Origin: Bidens hawaiensis
Lineage: Eukaryota; Streptophyta; Magnoliopsida; Asterales; Asteraceae
Assembly (NCBI GenBank): GCA_021521415.1
Contig: JAIQDT010000674.1
Location: 682,001 to 746,000, forward strand
Direction: 5' to 3'
DNA: 64,000 bases
The notes beneath the pieces are model-generated. The model was not told where the DNA came from. It saw only the letters and a list, made by a program, of their open reading frames with translations, and did not search any database. Both the position numbers and the translations under genes were made by a program. Of this stretch, positions 25,339 through 35,376 are shown one piece after another. Every line of letters starts with the position of its first letter. The first letter of the stretch is position 1.

Positions 25339-25576
25339 TATGGTTGTTGTGAGTAACACCAAGTCTCCTCAACCTCCTGCAGCCTTCAAGGGAGAAGGTT
25401 ATGAGTTTTGGAGTATGTGAGTCAAGACGGTGTTGAGATCACAGGATCTTTATGTTTAATGCCAGAGATGCCGATGCAGCTCGTCATAGAGAGAATGGAA
25501 AGAAGGATGCTCTCTTGCCCTACTTCAGCAGGCAATGCACGGCATCATTTTTTCAAGAATTGCAGCGGCCGAAACT

Positions 25577-26199
25577 GTAGACCCGTAATTTGTTAATTGG
25601 TTATGTTTGTTTTTATTTTTATCAAGTCGAACAATGCCGTTTATTTGGTTTAGAGTCGGATGATGTCCAACCCGTTTTTGGGCCTGTTTGGTTATGCCCG
25701 GTTGGGCTTATTTTTCATGTTTGGGTCGAGACTTAAATCATGGGCTTGTAGTTACAAAGTTTGGATTAAACTTTGAGTTCCATGATTAAAGGGAAGTTAG
25801 TTGGCGGTTACAAAAAGCAGTTATCCAATAACCACCATCTTTCAAAAGTCGCGTCTGTTCATATATGTTTCTATAAAAACCCTAGAACAAGAACATGTTT
25901 TGTAATTCACTTTTACATATTCAAGTTTAATAGAGAGTTGTTCTTGTTCAATCTTTGTTCTTATATTGTGGGTGTGTGTGTGTAATTATGTTCTTTGCCA
26001 AAAAAATCAGCATGGTGTCAAAGAACCAAACAAGATGGTGAACGATCAGAAGGTTATGCAAGATCAGAGAATCGAGTTTGAAGACGATTGGGATCGATCA
26101 TCAATACAAGAAAGTTTTTTTTTTTTTTTAAGTCTCTTGTTCTTCAATTCTCATGTCTATCATATTGTGTGTGTATGATTGTTCCTGATTTACCAATAG
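25577..26199 (+). mobile_element. LTR-like insertion within the Copia gag
   Basis: It starts TGTAGACCCG and interrupts the gag reading between its AAAE and SRNQAW parts. It has promoter-like TATAAAAACCCTAG at about 25872 and a leader-like end with a GTGTGTGTGT tract (about 25970). I could not fix its right border or a target duplication. It is probably a solo LTR of another Copia family. Confidence 0.45.
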
Positions 26200-26248
26200 A
26201 ATCAAGAAACCAAGCATGGAGGGTGCTTGAAACTGAGTACAAAGGTGA

Positions 26249-26866
26249 TTTGGGTTGGGATGGGTTGGATTTGGGTGATGGGTTAGAATGAATTTGAGTC
26301 AGGATGAATTTTTAAAATAGAGGGTTAGGTTAGGTATGGATCAAGATGGATAAAGTTAACCCATATTGGCCCAAGTGAAGGTTAAAATACAGAAGGTTTT
26401 AAAAACCCCTAAAAAATTCAAAAAAAATAATAAAAAACTAATAACTCAAAATATAAATCAAAAACACAAAACGTAAAATAACTAAAATTTTTCCTCCGTC
26501 GTCCTTCATTAAAAAATGGTATTGTATCGGTTCAGGTTAGATTTTTTCATGGTTTTTTTCGGTTCGGTTTTGCTTTTTTTCATTTCGATCGGTTTCATTA
26601 TCTGTTGGGTTTCAATTATTTCGGTTTCTATTTTGTTTCGTGTGTTTTGTTTGAAATAAAATTGAGTGGAGCTTGTTTTAGTCCATTCTAACCCATAACC
26701 AAACCCATTCTAACCCATAACCAAAAGTCACTAGCATTTTTCCAACCCATCTTGACCTTCTTACAAAATTTTTTTGATCAATCCTGACCCATTTCCATTT
26801 TAAAAGTTATCCATATTAACCCAAAACAACTCATTTACATTTGGGTTTGTTTTGCCACCCTTAGCT
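26249..26866. mobile_element. hAT-like fragment inserted in the Copia gag
   Basis: The insert breaks the gag after YKGD and is rich in AACCCAT/ATGGGTT motifs. Its right end, GTTTTGCCACCCTTA, is the complement of a TAAGGGTGGCAAAAC end common in plant non-autonomous hAT elements. The left end is eroded. Confidence 0.4.
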
Positions 26867-27287
26867 TTAACAATGAAATTGTAGTGGCTTCGACGTGAGT
26901 TTGAAACCCTGCAGATGAAGGACGATGAGGCAGTTTCAGATATCTTATCCAGAGTGATGAGAATGTGAATCAAAAATGGGCATATGGTGAAGACGTCTCT
27001 GATCAGCTCGTAGTTGAGAAAGTACCACAAAGCTTACCCACTAAGGGGGATCATGTTGTAAAAACTACTGAAGATTCAAAAGAACTCTCTACTCTATCAT
27101 TTGATCAACTCATGGGCCCAATACAGTCCCATGAAGCGCGTGTCAATCGAAGCGTGGCAAATGCCGAAGAAGAAAGAGCCTTCCAGGCTAGAGAAGTGGT
27201 TGGGTTTGGTAATCTTGTAAAGGACGATCAATATTTCGTGTTCGTGGCAGAGACCGAGGTGGTCGGCTTAATGCTTGAGGTAAGAGT

Positions 27288-28503
27288 TGTAAGGCCCCGT
27301 TCCCAGATGCCCTACTTTGGCGATGGATTTACTCATAAACACAGTTCTAAATATCGTAGATAATTAAAACTTTTCACATAATATTAAAACTTCAAACATT
27401 GTATTACCAAACATAAATTCTTGTCTGAGACGTTCAAATTGTCTTATCATAAACATCATAAATAAAACATCATGGCATTTCTTCATAGATGCCATCTTCT
27501 TTGGTCCTTGCCATGTGTCTCCCTCAAGCCAGCTGCTTTAACCTATTTGTCTGCGTGCATACTAAAAGTTAGCTACGCTGAGTGAGTTATAATTAACCAG
27601 GCAACATACGTTACATTCACATACTTACAAATACGCATTCGAAGGTAGATATTATATACTTATCATGTTCATCTTTCATTCATACATACTTACATACATA
27701 CATTCGTTCATTCTTTCATATTTTCATACTTTCTTTCTTTTTTACACTTTCATGCTTTCATACCTTTTGTACTTTCGTGTTATAACTCATTTAGTTCATA
27801 CATAATATCTCTACATTTATAAAAACCATTTCGCCCTACATACCTCGGATATTATTAGTGTCCGGTGCCCTATGTACCTCGGATATTATTAGGGTCCAGT
27901 GCCATACGTACCTCAGATATTATTAGGGTCCGGTGCCCTTCATACCTCGGATATTATTAGAGTCTGGTCCCTTCTTCTCGTTCCATACAACCATATTCAC
28001 GTACATACTCTTAGCTCTTTCTATATATTTATATACATATTCATATACATCCACGTACATACTCTTAGCTCTTTCTATATCATTCATAGACATTCATATA
28101 GCATACACTTACCACTTAAGGTAAGTTTATTCACTAAACACGTAAGAGTATGCACACAGCCCCGAAAACATAACATAGAAAGGGTCTATGAAACACACCT
28201 GAATCTTGTTCCTCTCTGACTTTTAGTATGCACGCAGGTTAATAGAATGAGGCAGCTGGCTTAAGGCAGGACACATGACAGTGGAATGAAGTGGCTGGCA
28301 TCTGAAGAAAGAAGGATGCTATGTTTTTATGGTTATATTTTATTTTAAGACAATTTGTGATGTTTAAGGACAACAGTTGAAAGATTTTTAAGAAATGGTT
28401 AATGTTTTATATTTTTACGAGCGTTTTAATTCCTCTGATATTTAGAACTGTGTTTATGAGTAAATACAACAACCAATGTAGGCACCGGGATCGGAGCCTT
28501 ACA
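27288..28503. mobile_element. Fold-back element with long inverted arms (1.2 kb)
   Basis: The ends TGTAAGGCCCCG and the complement of CGGAGCCTTACA are inverted repeats. The arms (about 27288-27600 and 28205-28503) pair through most of their length, for example ACTCATAAACACAGTTCTAA with its complement at 28440-28465. The middle holds a small tandem array. TGTAAG...CTTACA termini are like the LTRs at 293-2511, so it may be two LTR halves joined head to head. No matching 5-bp target duplication was found. Confidence 0.55.
27839..27972 (+). repeat. Tandem array of four units, about 34 bp each
   Basis: Units share TACCTCGGATATTATTAG followed by G(G/T)GTCCGGTGCCC. They lie in the loop of the fold-back element. 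Confidence 0.75.
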
Positions 28504-28910
28504 CAAAAATCCAGACTAAGCGTCGATTAATCCTTGAGTAATCGCTAGTCCCTACTTTACTGATTAATTTTGAGCTAATCGGTCAATGATCAAATTCTTG
28601 CCATAATAAGGATTAATCGGACTTAATCGGCTTTCTCTGATGAGGTTTTGGCCAAAATCGATGGTTTCTGGCGAAATTCTGTCCTAAATTAGCGATTTCC
28701 AGGGAGATTCGAGCAAAAATCAGCGGTTTCCAGTGAGATTCCATCCAAAATGTGTTTTTGCATGTATAAAACTGAAAATTACATATAAAAATATGTGTGT
28801 GTGTGTATAAAATCGTAAATTATACCTAAAGTCCGATTCGATAAATCCGATTAATCGCTAATCCCCACCTCACCGTCGACTAGCGACTAGCGATTTTTAC
28901 AACACTAGTG
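28504..28910. mobile_element. Small MITE-like element with TAATCGCTAGTC inverted repeats
   Basis: The left part has AGCGTCGATTAATCC and AGTAATCGCTAGTCCC. The right part has the complements GGATTTATCGGATTAATCGC and CGACTAGCGACTAGCGATTT. A CAGCGGTTTCCAGTGAGATT motif recurs in the middle. It has no coding capacity. The superfamily is not certain. Confidence 0.45.
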
Positions 28911-29508
28911 AACGTTATGTGATCATGTGATCATTGTTGAGTCGTGGATCTTTGTTTGCTTGCTATTGAATTTATCATATGGCAAGCCAACCCAATTGGG
29001 CTAGCTCACACTAGACGAAAATGTGCTCGATCATGTCATCTAACAAACCACACGCTGGGCATATCAATGAATCGACTCCAATGTTCTTTTTCGCGAATAA
29101 GGTTAAAACTGAGACTCTATCCAACTCCGTTCTCCACGCCAAACTTCCAACCTTGTCGGGACCCAAATATTCCACTCAAATTTATAATCAACCAGGTTCA
29201 AAGTTAACTCATTTATTTTTTTTTTCTTTAATGCTTGAAACAGAGAAAATTCCGACTGACCACAATCCCTATTCAACCTTATCGTCTCCAACCCCGACCT
29301 TATCGTTGGCTTTCGACACCAAAATTTGTTTTGAAATTGTTAAACAAATATCTATTCCCACAATACTTTCTTTGATTAGGTATCGTCATTAATTTTTGTC
29401 AAGCATTTTTTTTAAGATTCGTGTTATGTCTTATCTTGAACAATTTTTGAAATGTCAGTCTTCATTGCCATCTTTAGCATGAGGTTTTCATTTCATAAAT
29501 CTTATCTA
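28911..29508. other. Spacer, nothing recognised
   Basis: Short plus-strand frames exist but lack family features and overlap each other. Confidence 0.35.
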
Positions 29509-29881
29509 TCTATATATTAAAGCAACACAATATTTTCACTTGTCATTCAATTATACCCTCCACGGCTCCAAGTGTATAAGTTTTCATTTTTACAATTTTT
29601 CCTTCATTAATGATAAAATGAAAAATATGTTGTTGGTGGGAATTGAACTCAATACCCTACTTTTAAAAATGTTTATGGCTTACCAACTCAAACAGGATTA
29701 ATTGATGTTAGTTTTCTTTTTTTCTTAATTGGTATAAATTCACAGCCTTTCATTTTATTACTTTTAAAATACAAATACAAATTATTCTTACTAATCTATA
29801 TAAGTTAATATGTATATTATTAAATTTAATTTTTTTAATTTACTTTTTAATAACCTATGTATCACACGGGCTCTATCTTAA
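29509..29881 (+). mobile_element. Helitron-like relic (373 bp)
   Basis: The 5' end is TCTATATATTAAAGCAACAC. The 3' end has a hairpin around CCTATGTATCACACGGG followed by a decayed CTTA-AT. The ends resemble those of the elements at 16175 and 55748. Confidence 0.35.
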
Positions 29882-32800
29882 TAATTGTAATACAAGAAAA
29901 CCCCATGTCATATTTGTTTAAGGGTTTAAAACTTTAAACCAAACACAACCTAAAGATACAATATTGGATTGGATATTTGAATTAAATATATACATGTTCA
30001 GACATTGAAGCCCCTGCCATCCAAATTATGCGTTTTTCAGGAATCATACTACTATCTCTTTCCAGAATGATGATGTGACACAATATGTATACAAATTCAA
30101 ACATTACAAGTTGTTGGAACTATATATAAATTTTCGGTGAAAATTAGCATGTCCAAAGTCGTATCAATGAGGAAGTTAAGGTTTATAAATAAATGACAAA
30201 ATTATATATTTATAATATTATAACTGTCATCATAACCCGCAACTTTCTTAAAACAATTAAAAAGTTATAATTTAAATTAATTGTACCTCTATTAAATTAT
30301 AGAATTTATAGTTTATTACAAAAGGGTCAAATTATTCTACATACGGAGATAAAAATAAGAAGGGTGTGAATTATTTGTAGTCACGCAAAAACCCCCTCAA
30401 GAAAATAAAAAAAAACCATACCTCAAAATTTAATAAAAAAAGAAAAAAATAAAAACACAAAAATGTTTCCACCGTCTTTCTCGTTCTAAAAAAAACAATG
30501 TTGAGTGAAAAACATCATTATGTCTTTTTGTTTATCATTGTGTTTTGTGTTTCTTTTCGTCATTGATTGTGTCATTTTTCCTTGAAATTGTATTTTTTTT
30601 TCTTGATATTGTGTTATATTTTGTTCGGCAATGTGTTATATTTTGCGATCTATTGTGTCTTTTTTAGTTATAATTGTGTCATTTATTCATTTTCGTCATT
30701 GTGTCTTTTCGTCGGATTTTTTTTTTGAACGGGAATGATGGGAGAAACATTTTAGTTTTTTAAATTTTTTTGTTTTTTATTTATATTTTGTTATTATTTT
30801 TTTATTTTTTGAATTTATTTTTAAGTAATTTTTTATGTGATCACAAATCCTTCTCACATTTCTAATTTTGTCTTACTTTGTATTTTAACTTTACCGTATT
30901 ACAAAATTTATGGCCGACTCTAAAAAAACAATAAATGTAACCAATAAATAAGATAATAGAATTTTGACTTCCTTTTTTTCATATTTGAATTTTTTTTTTT
31001 GAAAACTTACCTTTTAATAAAGGTACAATTAATTGAAATTATAACTTTCCAAATTTTTATGGCAATTTAATAAATGTATAATTAATTTTTGTTGAACTTA
31101 TAGAATTATCGTCTATTACTAAATTTATATCCGATTTATAAATAGAGAGAAGTTATTCTACAAATGAGAAAAAAAACGAGAATAATTAGAAGGATTTGTG
31201 ACCAAAAAAACTCCTATAAAAATAATAAGAAATTAATATAAAAATTAGTATAAATATCATAACTCAAAGTAAGAAAAAAAAACAAAAATGTTTCCCCGTC
31301 TTACTCGTTCTCAAAGAAAAAAAACGCTGAGGAAAAAATATCATTGTGTGTTTTATTTATTATTGTATTTTTTGTTTATTTTCGTCATTGATTGTGTTAT
31401 TTTTTTCTTGATATTGAGTAATATTTTTCAACATTGTGTTATATTTTACTATGCATTATGTTATATTTTGCGATCTATTATGTCTTTTTGTTATTTATCA
31501 TTGTGTTTTTTTTTTTGTTATGTCTTTTATCTCGGCATTGTGTCTTTTTCGGTTTTTTTTACCATAGAGAAAGACATGGAAAATATTTTAGTTTTTTTTA
31601 ACTTTTTTTATTTTTTATTTGTATTTTGAGTTATGAGTTTTTTATCTTTTTAGGGTTCTTTATCACAAATTATGCTCACACTTTCTGTTTGAGTTTATCT
31701 TTTTATTTTAACATTTACATTTAAAAAAAAAACCATACACCTAACCCATCAAATAATACCGTAAAAGTTTGGCATTTCTTCTTTGAAAACTTATTTACCA
31801 ACGCTAAATAATCCAACTTTAAATCATCCAATATAAAGACTGAGATTATTTTAAACTATAAAGTTTGATTTTACTAAGAATGTTAGGAAGGAGGGTATTT
31901 TAGTCTTAACATTTTAATATCAAAACTCACCTACTTTAATCTTAAAACCCACTTAAATTAATTTCAAAAATCCACTTACATAAACCCATATACATCTTCA
32001 CTCATCTCCTACAACCACCACCACTCCATCGCCCACCGCCACCACAACTGTCACCCGCCGCCGCCACCTCGCCGGAAAAGTCTATGGAAACTTCGCCGGA
32101 AAATTTCACCGAAAAAGTCGTCGGAAAGTCACCGGAAAACAATCCTCGAGAAATTTCGCCAGAAAATCGCCGAAAAATTCACCGAAAAGTCGCCGAAAAA
32201 AAGCCACCGGAAAATGGTCGCCGAAAAAATCACAATGGAAAACACTATGAAAAACACAATTTAAAAAACACAATGTAAAAAACACAATGAAAAAAATCAC
32301 TATGAAAAAAAAAACACAATGATAAAAACACAATTCTATGGCACAATGTAAAAAACACAATGAGAAAAAAAAAACACAATGATAAATACAATTGTATAAC
32401 ACAATTTTGGTAAAACACAATACGTAAAAAACCCACTAATTTTTTTTTATTTTTATAAAACAATATGGTACTCATATAAAAGATAAAAAGACACTCGTTA
32501 TTATGGTGAATTTGTTTTTCAACAAAAACGTCGTAATAAAAAGTTATTGACGTTTTAAAATGATGGGGGAATTTGGCATGTCCCTTGCATGTGGAGAGAG
32601 AAAGTCAACAAATGTATTATTCCTTTTATGTTATTCCCTTTGTTTTCACACATGATTTCTACCTAAACTAATCTCAACCCTCGATATTCAAAATCAATGG
32701 ACAAGATTACTTCATATGCTTTCTACAAAAACTATACTTCCTATTATAACCTAACCCCTATAATCATAAAATTTTATAAAGGTTTTGTACGTTTGTTATA

Positions 32801-33387
32801 ATGGCTCGCGATGACTTGTCCCGTGTTGCCCGAGTTTTACCGTCCGATTAAACGTCATTTTAAATATGATTGTGTTTTTGTATTTTAGGCTATACGAGTG
32901 TTTTGGGTGTTAATATTTTATCTTTTGGGTTTAGTGTTAGTACCATAATGAAGTTAACCAAACTGGCCAAATTTATTACGCTATGATCATAAGTTCCTTA
33001 CGTACGTGTGTCATTGCTGTTTTAGGCGTTCAAGGGTCTTTTTTTTTAGGATTTAGTGTCGTTGCCATTTTGAAGTCACTAATATCGACCAAATTCGCAG
33101 TGTGGCAATGCCATCGCAACACAACAGGTTTCGGGGTTGGATAATCTATCAAGTACTGATTTAGTGAGGAGAAGATAGATTGACCGAATTCACAGTGTTG
33201 TGTCTCCGGGGTTTGATACCTAGTTTAATTTAATGTCAAACCGTTTCTTTTGGTATTAATATTATTCATTGTTTCTTTTTCATGATTTGGACTTCTTTGA
33301 GTTCTTGTGGCTGTTTAATATCAAAGTTCTACATTGTTACAGCCCAGCTCTCCTTGATTTAATGTTCATCGGCCCCAAGCCGGACAC
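29882..33387. other. AT-rich region with duplicated blocks, no gene
   Basis: Two related blocks, about 30360-30860 and 31170-31680, share CAAAAATGTTTCC, TCGTCATTGATTGTGT and TTATATTTTGCGATCTATT. A GCCGGAAAA-rich patch (32085-32250) passes into repeated AAAACACAATG (32230-32430), the complement of the CATTGTGTTTT motifs in the two blocks. Open frames here come from skewed composition. Nothing points to a functional gene. Confidence 0.5.
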
Positions 33388-33392
33388 CTCTT

Positions 33393-34486
33393 TGAAGAAA
33401 CACTAATCGACCCCGGGCAGATTACGGATAATCTGGGGGTTAAATAGATGTTTCCCACGAGGGGTTAGATCCGGCGAAGATGGTTCTTCAGATAACCTGC
33501 AAAACAGACACCGTGAGCTCGTCACTGAGAAGGGGGGGGTACCTCCTTGTGACCACCCTCCGGCGTGAGAATCAGACTAGATTGCTCTTGAATATAAGTG
33601 TATATTAAGAGAATGACTAGAGCAGATATCAGGTAATATATCAAGATATGAGATATGAGATAAGATGATACCATTCCAAGGTGTTGGAGTATTTATAGCC
33701 GAAGGTAGGTTTCCAAGCAGGTACAGCCGGCTGAATAGTATTCCTGTTCTGCCAACTGTGGGCTACGCACATGCCATGCTGGTAGTTGGTGGGTAGGCAG
33801 CGGCTGATAGTGACCAGGCCGGCTGTGTACTATTCTTTTCCACCAACTGCAGGCTATGCACGTGCTACGACAGGTTGGTGAGTAGGCAGCGGCTAATAGT
33901 GACAGGGGTTGGTGAGTAGGCAGCGGCTGATAGTGACCAGGCCGGCTGTGTACTATTCCTTTGTCACAGTGAGCTGTCGCTGCTTTTGTCAGACCTTTTG
34001 TCCATACCTCGTCAGGTACAGTACAAAAGGTCCTCCAGTAGCGTACGGACTGGCTCATTTGGGCGGGAGTATTCCCGGCTTTGGGCGGGAGTGTTCCCGG
34101 CTTGCTCACTCCTTCTTCAGGTGACATTACTGAATTATTTAAGAGTTAAGTGCCTTGTGCGTGTAGCCTTGCTGCGCAGGTAGCCTTCCCTGATGGCTTG
34201 TATCCGCAGCTGCGGGAACAGGCGGGGTACTTCACCATTGGGAGGCTTTTCCTGCGGGAACAGCTTGCGTACTGCGCGTAAGGACGTCACGTCTCTGAGC
34301 ATGGTGGGTCCTGCGGATCCAGTTGGTTTCTGCGCAGACGTCCCTCTTCAAGGTGAGTCTTGCGAGTTTAGCCTTTGCGCAGACGTCCCTGTTGAAGGTG
34401 AGTCTTGCGGGTTCAACTGCGCAGACGTCCCTTTTTGAGGTGAGTCTTGCGGGTCCAACTGGGCTCTGCTGGGACCTACCTCTTCA
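33393..34486 (-). repeat. 3' LTR of the Tat-like element
   Basis: It is 1094 bp, TG...CA bounded, and matches 41351-42444. A minus-strand TATAAATA lies at 33690-33697. A repeat around AGTAGGCAGCGGCTAATAGT occurs three times (33790-33945). Another with GCAGACGTCCCT and AGGTGAGTCTTGCG occurs three times (34330-34450). Open frames inside are by-products of these repeats. Confidence 0.92.
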
Positions 34487-34502
34487 AGTCCCCCCAGTCC
34501 AA
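34487..34502 (-). other. Polypurine tract of the Tat-like element
   Basis: Read on the minus strand, GGACTGGGGGGACT abuts the 3' LTR, in the position where plus-strand DNA synthesis is primed. Confidence 0.65.
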
Positions 34503-34876
34503 TGTTCTTCTCATGAATTGTTAATAAGTGAGGTGAACTTTTGGACTTAAGCAAAGGGTTTTGAAAAGGGTTTAGTTTTAAGGTTTTCCATGGGGATTCT
34601 TCCCGCGGAATTCCTAATGTCACATGCAGAAATTCCCTACTTTTCTGCTTGATCTTTGGGTATGATGCGGGTAGGTCTGTAACCTCCTCGCAAGTCAGGA
34701 GCGTTGAGTTCCACTTGTGTAGATTCTCCATGAGGTTTTGGTAGTTTTGAACATAGTGATCAATTATGTTTAAACAACCAATTCCATCTTGGAGCTTCAA
34801 ACAATCTAGTTCTCGAAGTTCCCGCTATGCGGGGATGTTATTCCCGTTTCCGCAAGCATGGCCCAGAAGATCCTTC

Positions 34877-35165
34877 TTGGTTTCAATTCCCTGCGGAGTG
34901 CTAGGTATGTGAAGGGTTTCGCCTTGACACTGTACCCGCACTCGTCTTATAGTTACTTTACTTCCAAGGTATTCCTGGCTTCAATTCCCTGTGGGTGCTA
35001 AGTATGTGAATGGTTTTACCTTGACACTGTACCCGCACCCGTCTTATAGTTACTTGGTTGCCGAGGTATTCTTGGCTTCAATTCCCTGCAGGTGCTAAGT
35101 ATGTGAAGGGTTTTGCCTTAACACTGTACTCGCACCTGTCTTATAGTTACTTGGTTGCCCGCTTG
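34877..35165 (+). repeat. Three tandem units, about 90-95 bp, between 3' LTR and antisense ORF
   Basis: Each unit has TTCAATTCCCTG, TGCTA(G/A)GTATGTGAA, CCTTGACACTGTAC and TCTTATAGTTACTT. In element terms they lie in the 3' untranslated region, where Tat elements often carry repeats. Confidence 0.85.
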
Positions 35166-35247
35166 CTCTTTGCCACGTGTCATAGTTTCATTGCACCTGC
35201 GATTTCTCTCTCTTCCGCATTAAATTCATCGCATTTATTGCGATGAG

Positions 35248-35255
35248 TATATAAA
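35248..35255 (+). promoter_or_regulatory. TATA box of the antisense ORF
   Basis: TATATAAA sits 122 bp before the likely start codon at 35377 and is followed by a pyrimidine-rich leader. It would drive transcription against the retrotransposon's own RNA. Confidence 0.6.
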
Positions 35256-35376
35256 GGGGGAGAGAGTGCATCTTAATCCACACTTTCACTTCTTTCTTCT
35301 TCAAGCGATTTCCGGCGAATACTCTAACCTTTCTGTCGAGCATTCTCCTGAAATCGTTGCCTTTCACCCTTCCAGA

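Larger units (their letters stand above)
25339..27287 (+). pseudogene. Copia-type gag (UBN2-like) pseudogene in three pieces
   Basis: Piece 1 (about 25339-25576) encodes PPAAFKGEGYEFWSM, then KTVLRSQDLY and IIFSRIAAAE, typical Copia gag N-terminal motifs. Piece 2 (about 26200-26248) encodes SRNQAWRVLETEYKGD. Piece 3 (about 26867-27287) encodes LRREFETLQMKDDEAVSD, DQLVVEKVPQSLP, STLSFDQLMGPIQSHEARVN. In intact gags these run on without a break. Two insertions (25577-26199 and 26249-26866), frameshifts and stops have disabled it. Pol is absent; a fold-back element starts right where gag stops. Confidence 0.75.

Noticed and set aside
27899..28219. 106-codon frame in the fold-back element
   Set aside because: It starts in the tandem array and runs through TACATAC-rich text; no family features.
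31288..31629. 113-codon hydrophobic frame resembling a membrane protein
   Set aside because: The hydrophobicity is due to T-rich repeats; the duplicated block at 30360-30860 does not keep the frame.
33693..34127. 144-codon minus-strand frame, with a near-identical frame at 41701-42084
   Set aside because: Both lie wholly inside the LTRs and arise from the internal repeats; no family features.
34348..34800. 150-codon minus-strand frame across the 3' LTR border
   Set aside because: It spans the PPT and the LTR repeats and has repetitive QDSPQKGTSAQ text from the 3-unit array; no known domain.
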